Shown here in pieces: positions 17,701 through 27,200 of a stretch of 64,000 nucleotides of DNA. Made by a program: the position numbers and the translations under genes. The DNA is from Planctomycetota bacterium (lineage in GTDB: Bacteria > Planctomycetota > JACQVV01 > JASMLP01): positions 1 to 64,000 of the forward strand of contig JASMLP010000147.1 in assembly GCA_030748635.1 (NCBI GenBank), written 5' to 3'. Each line of letters begins with the position of its first letter. The first letter of the stretch is position 1. Below the pieces are notes generated by a model. That model worked only from the letters and a program-made list of their open reading frames with translations, ran no database searches and was not told the origin of the DNA.

Positions 17701-17830
17701 TGCCCTGATCGTCGGAGTGGTTGCAGGAACCTACTCCTCGATCTTCATTGCCACTCCGGTTCTCGCCGCATGGCATCTGCGAAATCTCCGCAAAAAGGAG
17801 AACGCGGGAAAGGCCAAACGCGCTTCCTGA
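14762..17830 (+). CDS. secDF: Fused protein-export membrane protein SecD-SecF
   Basis: 1022 residues joining SecD (about 1-485) and SecF (about 490-1022). The SecD part shows a first membrane segment, HLGLDLSGGTELVYRI, the P1 segment (RRVMENRINSSG, VQLPGV), then FGLVILFMALYYR and the remaining membrane helices with GMSVDANIIVFERIREE. The SecF part repeats the plan: LGIDLKGGALVHF near 505, then GYSLNDTIVLFDRIREN and ALIVGVVAGTYSSIFIATPVLA. Both conserved Asp-containing motifs are present. The region between the SecF signature and its next membrane helix (near 839) is about 320 residues, roughly three times the usual SecF P1 loop. Uses proton flow to pull exported proteins across the membrane with YajC. 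Confidence 0.96.
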   Translation: MSENLPLRFLTIFALVAVAAFFALPPDSRPILQTETEVFKIHLGLDLSGGTELVYRIDPKKLPKNETLQKVVEDARRVMENRINSSGLIKEPMVAIQGDDQILVQLPGVSDQEAQTIKRVLEQVGSLEWRMVSLQEKDERAKYDQFKEGKNPGYKPPAGTRWIPSTPDINGSSQLDRLIEWSENPKKFFTGEQLQSVGLTTDHRTLKQVPSFQFKTKYHGLFASFTGDPKHTGRPMAIIYNQKVKSAPVIEQKIPGGAGIITGMDPEEARDLKVVLSAGRLSVKPEPIKENTVGPTLGDDSINKGREAMLVGFGLVILFMALYYRIAGLVAVASLIINLLLMYAGLVLGGATLTLPGIAGVILTVGMSVDANIIVFERIREERIRGKSLAQAIRSGFERAMVTILDANITTLLTAGILYWVGSGPVQGFAVTLSLGILCSMFTALFVTRTILVALVNGGIMKEFGTGRLFSNSAFSLLSKRQAAAFISIGAIIAGLTIFVQRGDSNLGIDLKGGALVHFRLGSAVDVSEVRQIIVKGFEDESSPSKAMIQGFDRAEVQRVKTQGFDDPPGKGRAFAVKTAGLSKEKLLSLNDTLRQRSQIVETNRINARGDELGALERESAILNDLIEQINLLQKVSEIDEKIATGKGAKIELDQQRQNLLRDQKLPNTDRLTAEYLRAFLLHYFNKKLVPEGITSGFREKTGDQGTFRFSFNLRFLNPVTSDLVWDNLRVNKEGQPALFGNTNNQNNNSKQVKLYPLDPSGKVITNADPTAMFEQFSLDFPLSGTSATDTALELAVVEQQVRKRIRKLRNSEEAIVSYLSEPFTSTTNITGVVAKRQKQDATVAIIGALFVILIYIGFRFQWRFGVAAIVALSHDVLITLGCIAIFAQTGLVDVEINLPIIAALLTIVGYSLNDTIVLFDRIRENLTSQTGDAYIEVLNKSINQTLSRTVFTSFTTFLVVAILFGVNYGYGSVMEGFGFALIVGVVAGTYSSIFIATPVLAAWHLRNLRKKENAGKAKRAS

Positions 17831-17839
17831 CCCCATCCC

Positions 17840-17880
17840 TTTCCAGGACAGAGCATTGCAACTGATCTCTGTCCTGGAAA
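17840..17880 (+). terminator. Perfect 14-bp inverted repeat after secDF
   Basis: TTTCCAGGACAGAG (17840-17853) pairs without mismatch with CTCTGTCCTGGAAA (17867-17880) around a 13-base loop, starting 10 bases after the secDF stop. No T-run follows, so a factor-independent terminator is not certain; a 3'-end stabilising hairpin is an alternative. Confidence 0.55.
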
Positions 17881-17899
17881 ATCATCCAGAGAGACCGAC

Positions 17900-17927
17900 T
17901 TGCCTCCCCGAAAGTCGGGGGTATACT
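17900..17927 (+). promoter_or_regulatory. LysM-gene promoter with a perfect dyad filling the spacer
   Basis: TTGCCT (17900-17905), a 16-base spacer and TATACT (17922-17927). The first 15 spacer bases are the perfect hairpin CCCCGA-AAG-TCGGGG (17906-17920). A second near-palindrome, GGGG-GTATAC-TCCCC (17917-17931), is centred on the -10 box. This arrangement is expected of an operator. It also shows that the TTG at 17900 is a -35 box rather than a start codon. Confidence 0.6.
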
Positions 17928-17993
17928 CCCCCTGCTTTTCGCTGCGGGAGAGCCCTGCGGCTGCACCCATCCTGACCCCCATCCGGGAGCAAA

Positions 17994-19039
17994 TGACGAT
18001 GGAGGAACCTCAAGTCCGCTTCGAAGTCGGACGTTCTGCCCGTTATGCCCTTGCGGCACTTCTAGTTGCAATTCTTCTCGCGATCATCTTCTGGCGTCCG
18101 GAAACCGCCCAGAAACCGACCGTCGAAACCGATCCCCTCGCTGCCGTGAATTCGGTCCCAGCCCCAAAGCATCCGGTTTCGAGTACGGAAATCGTGGTAG
18201 GCTCCCGCCCAACGAACAATCAGAACCCGACTCTCGCTTCGAAGACCCCGTCTTCCAACGAACTACGCCTGGAAGCCCAAGGTCCCCCTCGATCCTCCCA
18301 TCGGGAAACGCTGACAGAGCGCCTCTCGGGATCCTCCACTCAACCCGAACAGAAAGCTCCGCAGACTTCCTCCGAAACCCGGATTCATATCGTCCAGTCC
18401 GGAGACAGCCCCTCGCTGATCGCACGACGGTATCTGGGCTCTCCGGATTCCTGGAACCGGATTCAATCCGCGAACCCAGGATTGATTCCGGGACGCCTTC
18501 CGGTCGGAACCCGACTCATCATTCCCTGGCCAGAAACCAACTCGCCGAGTTCCATCCCGGTCGCCAAATCCGCTCCCAAGAAACCGGAGCCTCTCTCGCA
18601 AGCCATGAAGATGGACCGCGGACGTGTTCACATTGTCAAGCCGGGTGAGACTCTTTCCACCATTGCCCGTCACTATCTCGGTGACGCTCGCCTCTGGAAA
18701 CAAATTGCGAAGGCCAACCCAACTCTTTCTCCCCATCGAGTCGCCATCGGTAGCCGAATTTTCATTCCAACACCCGGATCCACGGCAAAAAGCCCCACCC
18801 CCCCCCAAAAGACCAAAACAGTTGAAACGGTATCGGCTTCCCAAGCCTCCTCAACACCTCCCGCTCCGCCGAAGCCTCGGTCGGGACGAACCCATGTGGT
18901 TCAAAAGGGCGAAAGCCTGTATACCATCGCCAAGAAGTTTTACGGATCCGGAAATCATTGGCGACGGATTCGCGACGCCAACGCGTTTCCCGAGGATTCC
19001 TGGGCGGTCCATGTGGGCCAAAAGCTCATGATCCCCTGA
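17994..19039 (+). CDS. Membrane-anchored protein with three LysM domains
   Basis: 348 residues. One membrane segment near the N-terminus (about 15-35, YALAALLVAILLAIIFW), a Pro/Ser/Thr-rich linker, and three LysM peptidoglycan/chitin-binding modules at about 130-180 (HIVQSGDSPSLIARRYLG), 209-258 (HIVKPGETLSTIARHYLG) and 297-347 (HVVQKGESLYTIAKKFYG). No catalytic domain is present, so it is probably a peptidoglycan-binding envelope protein. The ATG at 17994 is chosen because GGGAG lies 7 bases upstream and the promoter ends at 17927; the frame can be extended to a TTG at 17900. The gene contains a run of nine C at 18798-18806. It meets the nadB stop 13 bases downstream. Confidence 0.88.
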
Positions 19040-19052
19040 AACGAATCGGAAT

Positions 19053-20672
19053 TCACGCCTCTCGCCGAACGAAAAGACGTCGGCCAAACCGCTCGTCATC
19101 GCGGTTCGGAAAGTCTTCCCGGTGATGGACTCCTCGTGACTCCTCCCGCGCGATCGCCTGCTCCACCACAAGACCTGCCAGAGTCAATAAATTCTGCATT
19201 TCCCATCCCTCCGGGTTCTGAAAGACCTGGCTGTGGACATACCGACTCCAGGCACCAATTCTCTCTCGAGCCTCCTCCAACCCCAGTCGATCCCGAAAAA
19301 CCCCCACCCGCCGATCCAGCAACGATTCCAGCGAGTTACGCAGATCCATCAGATCGAGATGAGGTCCTGAACCACCACGGATCTCCTCCCCCTTCATCTC
19401 CCGCGGGGGAATGGCCTTGCGAACCCGAAGGTCCTTCCTGGCAATCGCCCCGGCCTCCTTGCCCAGCACTAGCCCCTCCAGAAGGGAGTTCGAACCGAGA
19501 CGATTGCCACCGTGCAAGCCGCTCGCCGTCACTTCACCACACCCGTAAAGTCCTGGAACATCGCTCCGGCACTGTAAGTCCGTCCTGATTCCACCGATAA
19601 AATAGTGCGCGCTAGGCCGAACCGGCACCATCTCCCGAGTCAAATCGAAGCGAAAATCTTCCGCGATACGAGCCAGTCCAGGAAATCGGTTCAGAACCTG
19701 ATCGACATCTAGGTGTCGAATATCCAGTCGGACATGAGTATCTCCACATTCGGCCATGCTGGACAAGATGGCCCGACTCACCACATCCCGGGGAGCCAAC
19801 TCCGCATCCGGATGGACGGGAACTAAAAACCTCTCACCGTTTCGATCACGCAAATACGCCCCCTCGCCGCGGACCGCTTCGGTGATCAGTTTCCTCTGGG
19901 AACCCGGCACATAGAGAGTCGTCGGATGGAACTGAACAAACTCCAGGTCCGCCATCGTAACTCCTGCTCGCCACGCCATCGCCTGGCCATCCCCGGTAGC
20001 CTCCTCCGGGTTCGTCGTTTCCCGGTACATCCGACCGGCCCCGCCCGCGGCCAAAATCGTAGTGCGAGACTGGATCCAGGAGGTCCGCCCGGGCCTCTCC
20101 CACACCAGGGCGCCGCAGCAACCACCTTCCATATCTGTCACGAGATCGATGACAAAAACGTCTTCCAGGATATGAATGCGTGGAGATTGCCTTGCCTTCT
20201 CCACCAGCGTTCTTTGAACCTCGAGTCCGGTCGCGTCTCCGCCCGAATGGATGACCCTTCGAAACGAGTGACCTCCTTCTCGAGTCAAAGCCAACCCCTC
20301 TTCCTCGGCATCAAAGTTCGCTCCCCAACCGAGAAGATCTTCCAACGCGGAAGGTCCACCCGCGACAACCTTACGGGCAACCGAAAGGTCGACCAGGCCC
20401 GCGCCGACCTGGCGTGTATCGGCAACGTGCGCCTCCAGTGAGTCCTCCTGATCCAGAACCGTGGCAATCCCACCCTGAGCCCAACGGGTATTACTCTGAT
20501 GTACTTTCCCTTTCGTCACCACCAGAACATCCACTTCCTCTGCCGCCTCGATCGCGGCCCTCAGACCAGCAACACCCGAACCGATCACCAAAAGCGGGAT
20601 CTCACGCCTCCAAAGTCGATTCAACTGACAAGAAACCAGGTAGCGTCGTGTGGTCTGGGAAAACGTCATCAC
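19053..20672 (-). CDS. nadB: L-aspartate oxidase
   Basis: Oxidises L-aspartate to iminoaspartate, the first step of de novo NAD synthesis. The 539 residues carry an N-terminal FAD-binding loop LLVIGSGVAGLRAAIEAA, then SNTRWAQGGIATV, the capping domain with FVQFHPTTLY, ITEAVRGEGAYLRDRNGERF, a late SAHYFIGGIRTD and GLYGCGEVTASGLHGGNRLGSNSLLE, and a C-terminal helical domain. This matches NadB rather than SdhA (soluble, short C-terminus). A 30-residue leader precedes the FAD loop. No nadA or nadC is in the window. It is divergent from the second kinase across 137 bases. Confidence 0.93.
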   Translation of the reverse strand: MMTFSQTTRRYLVSCQLNRLWRREIPLLVIGSGVAGLRAAIEAAEEVDVLVVTKGKVHQSNTRWAQGGIATVLDQEDSLEAHVADTRQVGAGLVDLSVARKVVAGGPSALEDLLGWGANFDAEEEGLALTREGGHSFRRVIHSGGDATGLEVQRTLVEKARQSPRIHILEDVFVIDLVTDMEGGCCGALVWERPGRTSWIQSRTTILAAGGAGRMYRETTNPEEATGDGQAMAWRAGVTMADLEFVQFHPTTLYVPGSQRKLITEAVRGEGAYLRDRNGERFLVPVHPDAELAPRDVVSRAILSSMAECGDTHVRLDIRHLDVDQVLNRFPGLARIAEDFRFDLTREMVPVRPSAHYFIGGIRTDLQCRSDVPGLYGCGEVTASGLHGGNRLGSNSLLEGLVLGKEAGAIARKDLRVRKAIPPREMKGEEIRGGSGPHLDLMDLRNSLESLLDRRVGVFRDRLGLEEARERIGAWSRYVHSQVFQNPEGWEMQNLLTLAGLVVEQAIAREESRGVHHREDFPNRDDERFGRRLFVRREA

Positions 20673-20739
20673 TCACGATCTTACGTCAGAAGAGGAAGTT
20701 GAAACCAGCCCTCTCTTCCCTCTTCTGGATTTGTTGATC

Positions 20740-20767
20740 TTGACGACCTGAAATGCCCTCATAGAAT
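20740..20767 (+). promoter_or_regulatory. Promoter of the jelly-roll Ser/Thr kinase, overlapped by a dyad
   Basis: TTGACG (20740-20745), a 16-base spacer and TAGAAT (20762-20767), 43 bases before the ATG. An inverted repeat with one bulged C, AATGCC-C-TCAT / ATGA-GGCATT (20752-20775), has the -10 box in its centre and could be an operator. Confidence 0.6.
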
Positions 20768-20809
20768 GAGGCATTCACTCTGAACTTATCAGGAAGGCTT
20801 TCCCAACCA

Positions 20810-23800
20810 ATGTCGGATTCGTCGACAGACCCTTATATAGGGCGAACCTTTGGCCCATGCCGTGTAGAGAAAAAACTGGCTGTTGGTGGGTACGGTGTCG
20901 TCTATCAGGCCGTCGACAACACCCTGGGAATCCCCCGCGCAGTCAAGGTCTTTCACCCTCACGTTTCTCGTGAACCTGAGTTCCGGGGCCGCTTCCAAAA
21001 CGAAGTCCGACTGATGGCTCAGTTGGATCACCCGAATATCGTCAAGATCGTCTACGCCATCGTCGAGGAAGACGTCTCCGGATTCGTGATGGAGTTCGTC
21101 GCCGGCGAAGAAATTGGAGAATATCTAGAAAAAAGTGAACGCATAGAGATCCCCGAATGCTTCCAGATCATGACCCAGGTTTTACGAGCCATCGAATATG
21201 CCCACTCGTTGGACCCCCCGGTCATTCATAGAGACCTATCCCCGGATAACCTCCTGCGTCGCTCCGATGGTCAGGTCAAAATCATGGATTTTGGCATTGC
21301 GAAAACGATCAACTCCGAAAAACTGACCCAGACCGGCGTTGTTCTGGGCAAACCGTGCTACATGGCCCCCGAACAGTTCGAAGGACAGGTCACTCCAGCC
21401 ACCGACCAGTACGCCCTTGGAGTCATCTTTTATGAACTTCTTACCGGAGACATTCCCTTCGAAGGTGAATCTCCGGTAGCCCAGTACAAGGCTCGATTTC
21501 AACAAGAGGTCAAATTTTCGGCTGAGGACCGTTCCCGCATCCCCGAAACGATTCAGGACATCGTTCTGAAATCGCTGGCCCAGGACGCCGACGACCGCTA
21601 CGCCTCCATCTCCGAAATGCTCTCCGCGCTCGAATCCGAATTAGGTTCAAACGCGGGCCTTCAAAACGCCGCAGCCCCCACGCCAAAAAGTTCTCTTCCC
21701 CCGGAAGCTCGCGAACATTACGAAGCGGGAGTGCTCGCTCTTCAGCGAGCCGACTATGTCGGCGCAAAGGAAGCTTTCGGTCGAGTACTGGAAATCGATC
21801 CCGATCACCCCGACGCGGCCAAGCACCAGGATTTCGTACAGAAGGAACTGGAGCACCAGCAACTCGAAACCCGCCAAAACGTCAACATGGCTCGAGAAAT
21901 CACCACCACCTTGAACACCGGCAAAGATCTTCTCATGGCCGGAGAAAGTGGTGAGGCGGCTCGACATTTCCGAAGAGTCCTGAACTGGAACGAGAATCAC
22001 ACCGAAGCCCACCAACTTCTCGCCGAATGCAAACGAGCCATCGAAGACCAGGATCGACGAGAACAGATCAGCCTGTTCTACAGTGAAGGAATTTCCTTCT
22101 ACGAAAATCGTAAATTTTCCGAAGCCACCCGGTGCTTCGACAAGGTTCTGGAATGCTTTGGAGGTCACAAGGGCGCTCTCGACCACCGATCGAAATGCCA
22201 AAGTATCCTCGAAAACAAAGATCAGATCGAAGCCCTGCAGCGTGAAGGACTCGAACTTTTTCACGGAGCGGACTACGAAACGGCTCTTGCTCGATTCGAA
22301 AACATCCTCGAGTTAGACCCGGAAAACCCGGAGGCCCAGAAGTACAGGAATCTCAGTCGCGAACTCATCTACGAGGAAAGTCGTAGCGCTTCGGGTCCAT
22401 CGGTGCCCCCAGCCAGACGTCGAACCACCAACCAACTCGCCCGACCGAGACGAACGACCACGCAATCCTCGAGAGTGCGACGCCGAACCACCCAATCGAA
22501 CACTCAACCGAGTAGCACGCAATGGGTTCTCCCCGCCACGATCGGAGGAGTCATCCTGATTGCGCTCATGTTTTTCATGTTTCATTCTTCCTCCTCCGAC
22601 TCCGTGGCGACAAACCTCAACCCTTCTCCAGCCCCCTCCACTCCGAAGGACCCCAAAAAGCTGCGAGCAGAAAAGGTCGACAAAGCCACGGAAGCCTTCC
22701 GAAAAGCCATCACATCCAAGCGAGTTCGGAAAGCGACCCAGGCTCTTCAGGAAGCGATCCAGGCCGCAGGAACCCAGCGCGCCCTGCTAGAAGAACTCCA
22801 AAGTTTCCTCGCTCTGCCTGGCCGTGTCGAATGGCTTCTCGACACGGAACCCAAAACCCACTCCGACCTGCTCGTCAAGGTATTCGGGAAAAACGACCCC
22901 TTTCTCGATCAATTGAGCGGCAAGTTTTCGGAAGAGAGTCAAGGCTACCTCGAATCCAAGAAATACGAAAAAGCCCGACAAGCGGCCTCTCGCGCCTTGC
23001 TTCTCAACGATGCCGATATGGAAGCCCGTAAAAGCCGAAGCCTCGCTTATTTCGGTGAGAGACAGTACCTGGAAGCTATTCCCGATCTGGAAATCCTACG
23101 AAAGCAACACCAGTCAGAACTCCTCTTCCACCTGGCCATGTGCTATCTCCACACTCAGAAGTTAGAAAAAGCTCGACAGACAGCTGAAGAGTTCCGGCAA
23201 GCGACCCCCGAAAATCCTGATGGATACCGACTCCGAGCGAAAATCCTCATCGAACAGGGCGATTTCCGCGGAGCGATTCTCGACTTGCAAGAGGTCATGA
23301 AGCTTGACAACCCCAACGGAGTCGCTCGATTCAAAATTCTACAGATGCTCTCCAAAGCTCACTATGGACTCGGAGATCTCTGGCGCGCCTGCCTGTACGA
23401 ACTCCAAGCGGTCAAGTTCGCCGATCAGGATTATGCACGAGGACAACACCCCCAGCAGTTGACCGATCTGCTGAACGGACACCTTGCCAAACTACAGACC
23501 TCTCAACGACTCCCCTACGATCTGGACTTCCGCGTCATGCCCCCGACCGGAAATCTTCAATCGCGGGTCCAGGTCGCCTTTCCCTGGCCCAATGATCACC
23601 AGTGGAAAAACCGAGACAACCTCTGGGGTCTGCGAATGTTTATCGGAGGGCAAAGCGCCTTCGAGGCTCGATTCCAGTTGAGTTCGTCGGAAATCGCCCG
23701 AGGAATTCAACTCCGCCTGGATCATGTAAGCACCAATCGACCCGATGGGCTCCGAGATGGCCGAATTTCTCTCTGGATCAACGACTCCCTGATCGAAAAA

Positions 23801-23950
23801 AACAAAAATCTCTGCGGAAAAGCCCAAGACCCCTATCAATGCGACATCACCAAGATGTGCAAACCGGGAAACAACTCCGTGAAAATCCGTTTTGCGGAAA
23901 ACTCCCAAACCCAATACTGGCTGCGACGGGTACAGATCTCCTCCCGTTGA
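20810..23950 (+). CDS. Transmembrane Ser/Thr kinase with TPR units and C-terminal jelly-roll domain
   Basis: 1046 residues. Kinase domain about 15-275: AVGGYGVVY, AVKVF with K46, HRDLSPDN (140-147) and MDFGIAK (D160). The catalytic loop has Ser144 where most Ser/Thr kinases have Lys; this variant is known in bacterial kinases and need not be inactive. TPR-like helices follow (about 300-520), then a basic Arg/Thr-rich linker and one membrane segment (about 571-592, ATIGGVILIALMFFMF). The outer part has more TPR units (about 690-860) and ends with a beta domain (about 950-1046; DGRISLWINDSL, DITKMCKPGNNSVKIRF) like the sugar-binding jelly-roll of glycosidases. It therefore may sense a glycan or envelope ligand (inference). 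Own promoter upstream. Confidence 0.9.
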   Translation: MSDSSTDPYIGRTFGPCRVEKKLAVGGYGVVYQAVDNTLGIPRAVKVFHPHVSREPEFRGRFQNEVRLMAQLDHPNIVKIVYAIVEEDVSGFVMEFVAGEEIGEYLEKSERIEIPECFQIMTQVLRAIEYAHSLDPPVIHRDLSPDNLLRRSDGQVKIMDFGIAKTINSEKLTQTGVVLGKPCYMAPEQFEGQVTPATDQYALGVIFYELLTGDIPFEGESPVAQYKARFQQEVKFSAEDRSRIPETIQDIVLKSLAQDADDRYASISEMLSALESELGSNAGLQNAAAPTPKSSLPPEAREHYEAGVLALQRADYVGAKEAFGRVLEIDPDHPDAAKHQDFVQKELEHQQLETRQNVNMAREITTTLNTGKDLLMAGESGEAARHFRRVLNWNENHTEAHQLLAECKRAIEDQDRREQISLFYSEGISFYENRKFSEATRCFDKVLECFGGHKGALDHRSKCQSILENKDQIEALQREGLELFHGADYETALARFENILELDPENPEAQKYRNLSRELIYEESRSASGPSVPPARRRTTNQLARPRRTTTQSSRVRRRTTQSNTQPSSTQWVLPATIGGVILIALMFFMFHSSSSDSVATNLNPSPAPSTPKDPKKLRAEKVDKATEAFRKAITSKRVRKATQALQEAIQAAGTQRALLEELQSFLALPGRVEWLLDTEPKTHSDLLVKVFGKNDPFLDQLSGKFSEESQGYLESKKYEKARQAASRALLLNDADMEARKSRSLAYFGERQYLEAIPDLEILRKQHQSELLFHLAMCYLHTQKLEKARQTAEEFRQATPENPDGYRLRAKILIEQGDFRGAILDLQEVMKLDNPNGVARFKILQMLSKAHYGLGDLWRACLYELQAVKFADQDYARGQHPQQLTDLLNGHLAKLQTSQRLPYDLDFRVMPPTGNLQSRVQVAFPWPNDHQWKNRDNLWGLRMFIGGQSAFEARFQLSSSEIARGIQLRLDHVSTNRPDGLRDGRISLWINDSLIEKNKNLCGKAQDPYQCDITKMCKPGNNSVKIRFAENSQTQYWLRRVQISSR

Positions 23951-24269
23951 TTCCGCCTTTCCTGAACCGATCGATGAACGACTCCGAGATCGAATCGAAT
24001 CGAATCTCGTAAGATCCACCTTACAAAACGAAGGGCTATCCACCAGATACCCTCCCAAAAATAGGCTGAAAAACACTCATACAAAAGGACTTACGCCAAC
24101 CACCCCGCTTGCCACGTAATCGGCATTTCTTTTGCTGTTATAATCTACAACTCCTCATTTGAAGTACTGAAGTAGTTCCATCCGCTATCACAAATGATCC
24201 CCAGATCAGGCTCGTAATCGATGACGGATCGGTCAAATCATTCGAGCACCACCCCGCAGGAAGACGCAC
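23951..24269 (+). other. Intergenic region before the FHA-CAP gene
   Basis: 319 bases without a gene. It holds a short run of ATCGA units (about 23989-24006) just after the kinase stop, an AT-richer stretch (24050-24170), and a TATAAT at 24139-24144 that could be the -10 box for the FHA-CAP gene although no good -35 box sits at 16-18 bases. I see no tRNA, no terminator with a T-run and no convincing small reading frame. Confidence 0.5.
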
Positions 24270-27200
24270 ATGACCATCGAGATTCGTATCATCGAAAATG
24301 GAGAGGAACGAACCGTCGACTTCCCTCCAGACAGCGACTCCATCACCATCGGTCGCGCCCCGGACAACGACATCCAGATTCTGGAGAAACGCTCCAGTCG
24401 TTATCACTGCCGAATCGAACGCGACGGAAACAATTATCTGCTCGTCGATCTCGGTTCTGCCAACAAGACGCTCCTTCGAGGCGAGCCCGTTACTTCCGCC
24501 TCTCTCGATCGAGGCGACGCCTTCGAAGTGGGCAAAACTCGATTTATTTTCGGCAAAGCCAGAGCGGCGAATCGCCCCCCTACCAGTCGTCGACATCGCC
24601 GCCAGACCGTGACCAACACGACAAACTCTTCGGACGGTTACTTCAGTAAATTCTGGGGCGAAATCCAGTCCACCATTCCGGCCCACCAGCGGCAAATGAT
24701 CGGCTTGTTTGGGGGTGGAGCCCTGGTCCTCATTCTGGTGATCGTCGGACTCAACGCCTACTCTCGGCAACAACTAACCGAGCAAACCCGACGCGACTAC
24801 ATGCGCGCCAAACAACTACACGAACAAGCCAACGCGGAATGGAAAAAAGTTCAAGGCCTTGAGCCGGACATCGTCCTGCCTCCATCGGTCACTCAAAATC
24901 TTGACTCCTCGACCCTGGCAAGAATCGACAGAATCCAACAGGAAAAGGTCGAAGCGTACTACGAAGAATACCACGCCGTTCTCGAAACGTTTCGTAAAGC
25001 CCGGAAAGGTTACGAACGAACCTCCAAGGGAATGGGAGCCAAAGCAACCACCGCAAGATCCCAAGCCAAAAAACTGAAAAAGTTTCTTCTCCTCAACGAC
25101 GAAGCCAAAAAAGAGTATGACAAACTGTGGACCAACGCACAGGAGGGGCGTTACTCCGCCACGCTTTACATCCGCCGACTTCAGCGATTGCTCGAAACCT
25201 ACAAAGGCACACTCATCGAGGCTCACGCTCTCCACCAGATTTCTACCGCCAGACGTCTCGAAGAGAACACCATTCGAAAAGAGATGGTTCAAATCCGAGA
25301 CGATGTGCGTGATCTAATCGCCAACGGGGACTATCCCAAAGCCGTCCAACGCTGGAACGACTTCCGTTCTCACTACAACAACCCAGCCTTCGAGTCGAGA
25401 ATCGAACAAGAACTCATCAAGATCAACCAACTGGCCATAGATGAATTCCGAATGATCGCACGGACCGCGGATCAGTGGGTAGACCAGAAGCGGTATAACG
25501 AAGCCCGACGCCTCTACAATGAAGCCATTTCCAACTACCGAGGAACCGGCGTCCCCTATCTGGCTCGAGAAAAGATCGAAGAGATCGAAATCATCAATGC
25601 GCAAGGAATTTCGAGGCAAAAGGCCGCCCTTCTCCTTGCACGTCAGGGCGAATTCCGCCAGAAAGCCCGCCAGGTCGACCAACTCATCCAGGCCGGAAAA
25701 CACCGAGAGGCGGTCGCGCTCGCCCGTGAAGTTCAAGAACAGCTGCAGAAACTGAACGATCCTGAACTGAGTCTCCTGGCTTCCCGATTCGAGCAACGCG
25801 TCGACGACATCAGTCGCATGGTAGCCCTGGAAGCCAAGCTATCCCAAGCCATTAACTCTCGAACCCTTGCCCGAGATGAGATCAAACTTCCAGAAGGCGG
25901 CACCCAACAAGTTTCTGGAGCCGACAAAACCTTTGTCTATTTTCTGGCTCACGGAGGAAATGTGGAGTTCCGTTTACGGTGGTCTGAACTTCGCAAGCGA
26001 CCCAAAGATCTCTACGCCCTTTTTTCCCTCCTCGAGCTCACAGCGCAGGACCACCTCGCGCTGGCCATGTTCTGCTTTGAAAACGACCTGGAGAGATTAG
26101 GCCACCTGGAACTGATCCTCGCCCTGAAAAACGATCCCAAAATGTCCACCGCCGTTTTTGCCTACTTCTCCCGACGTACAGGCAAGGCCATCCCCACTGG
26201 AGGCTTCCTCGTCCACAACAAACGGCTCATGACTCCCGAAGAAAAGGTTCGAGACCTGGACAGTGAAGCGCTCGCGGCCCTCGCTCGGCGCGCGGGAACA
26301 TCCGGCAAATCAGGAAGCGCCGCCTTCGAAGAACTGAAAGCCAAGCTCGAGTCCATGGGGAGCAAGCATGGTGAAGACTTTACCCAGAAAATTCGTAAAG
26401 AACTGATCACCAAAATCGAAAAGAAAAAAAATAGCTACCTGGCCTCATTGGAGCGTTCTTCGAGCTTCGGCGACATCAAAACCCTCAAATTGCTTCGGGA
26501 GGAACTCGACTCTCGGCGCAAACACGCGCTCGAACTGATCTTTGACGAGGTCAAATACCCGTACGACGCTTGCCACGGATGCAAAGCCCAGCCCGAAGTC
26601 GACAAGCGGGTCGCAGCCGTTCGCGAGATCTGGGACACCCCGATGAACGGCGTCAAAACCGTCAACAAGAATATCGGCAACATGACACGCCGGATCGAAG
26701 AGATGAATAAGCAACTCCAAGCGCTCGACCCGGAATACAAAAGCGATTCCAAGGTCGACCTGAAATACATCGAAAGCCTGGCCAACAAAAAGCTAGACAT
26801 CAAAAATTTCGCTCCGTCCAGCGCATCCCAAGACAAACAGACCATTCGGCACAATAACGAGGTCATGAAAGAAAACGCTTCCAAAAAATCCGTAGCGACA
26901 GATCTGGAGCGAGAGCAAGTCCGGATCACCAACAAATACCGTATCATGATGGGAAAACGCGCGGTCCGCCTCGACGACAAACTCATCCTCGCCGCTCGTG
27001 GTCATAGCGAGTACATGCAACGCTCCGGTCAATTTGCCCACCGAGTGCCGGGACATCCAGATGGCGCCAGCCCCCAAGATCGAGCCCGCAAACAGGGATA
27101 CGTGGGCGGAGTGGGTGAGAATATTTCAATGGGCCGCGAATCTCCTCAAGGGGCCCACGACGCCTGGGTCCATTCCTCTGGCCACCATCGCAATATTTTG

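Noticed and set aside
17900-17993. TTG start for the LysM protein
   Set aside because: The TTG is part of a -35 box and the -10 box follows inside the putative coding region; the ATG at 17994 has GGGAG upstream.
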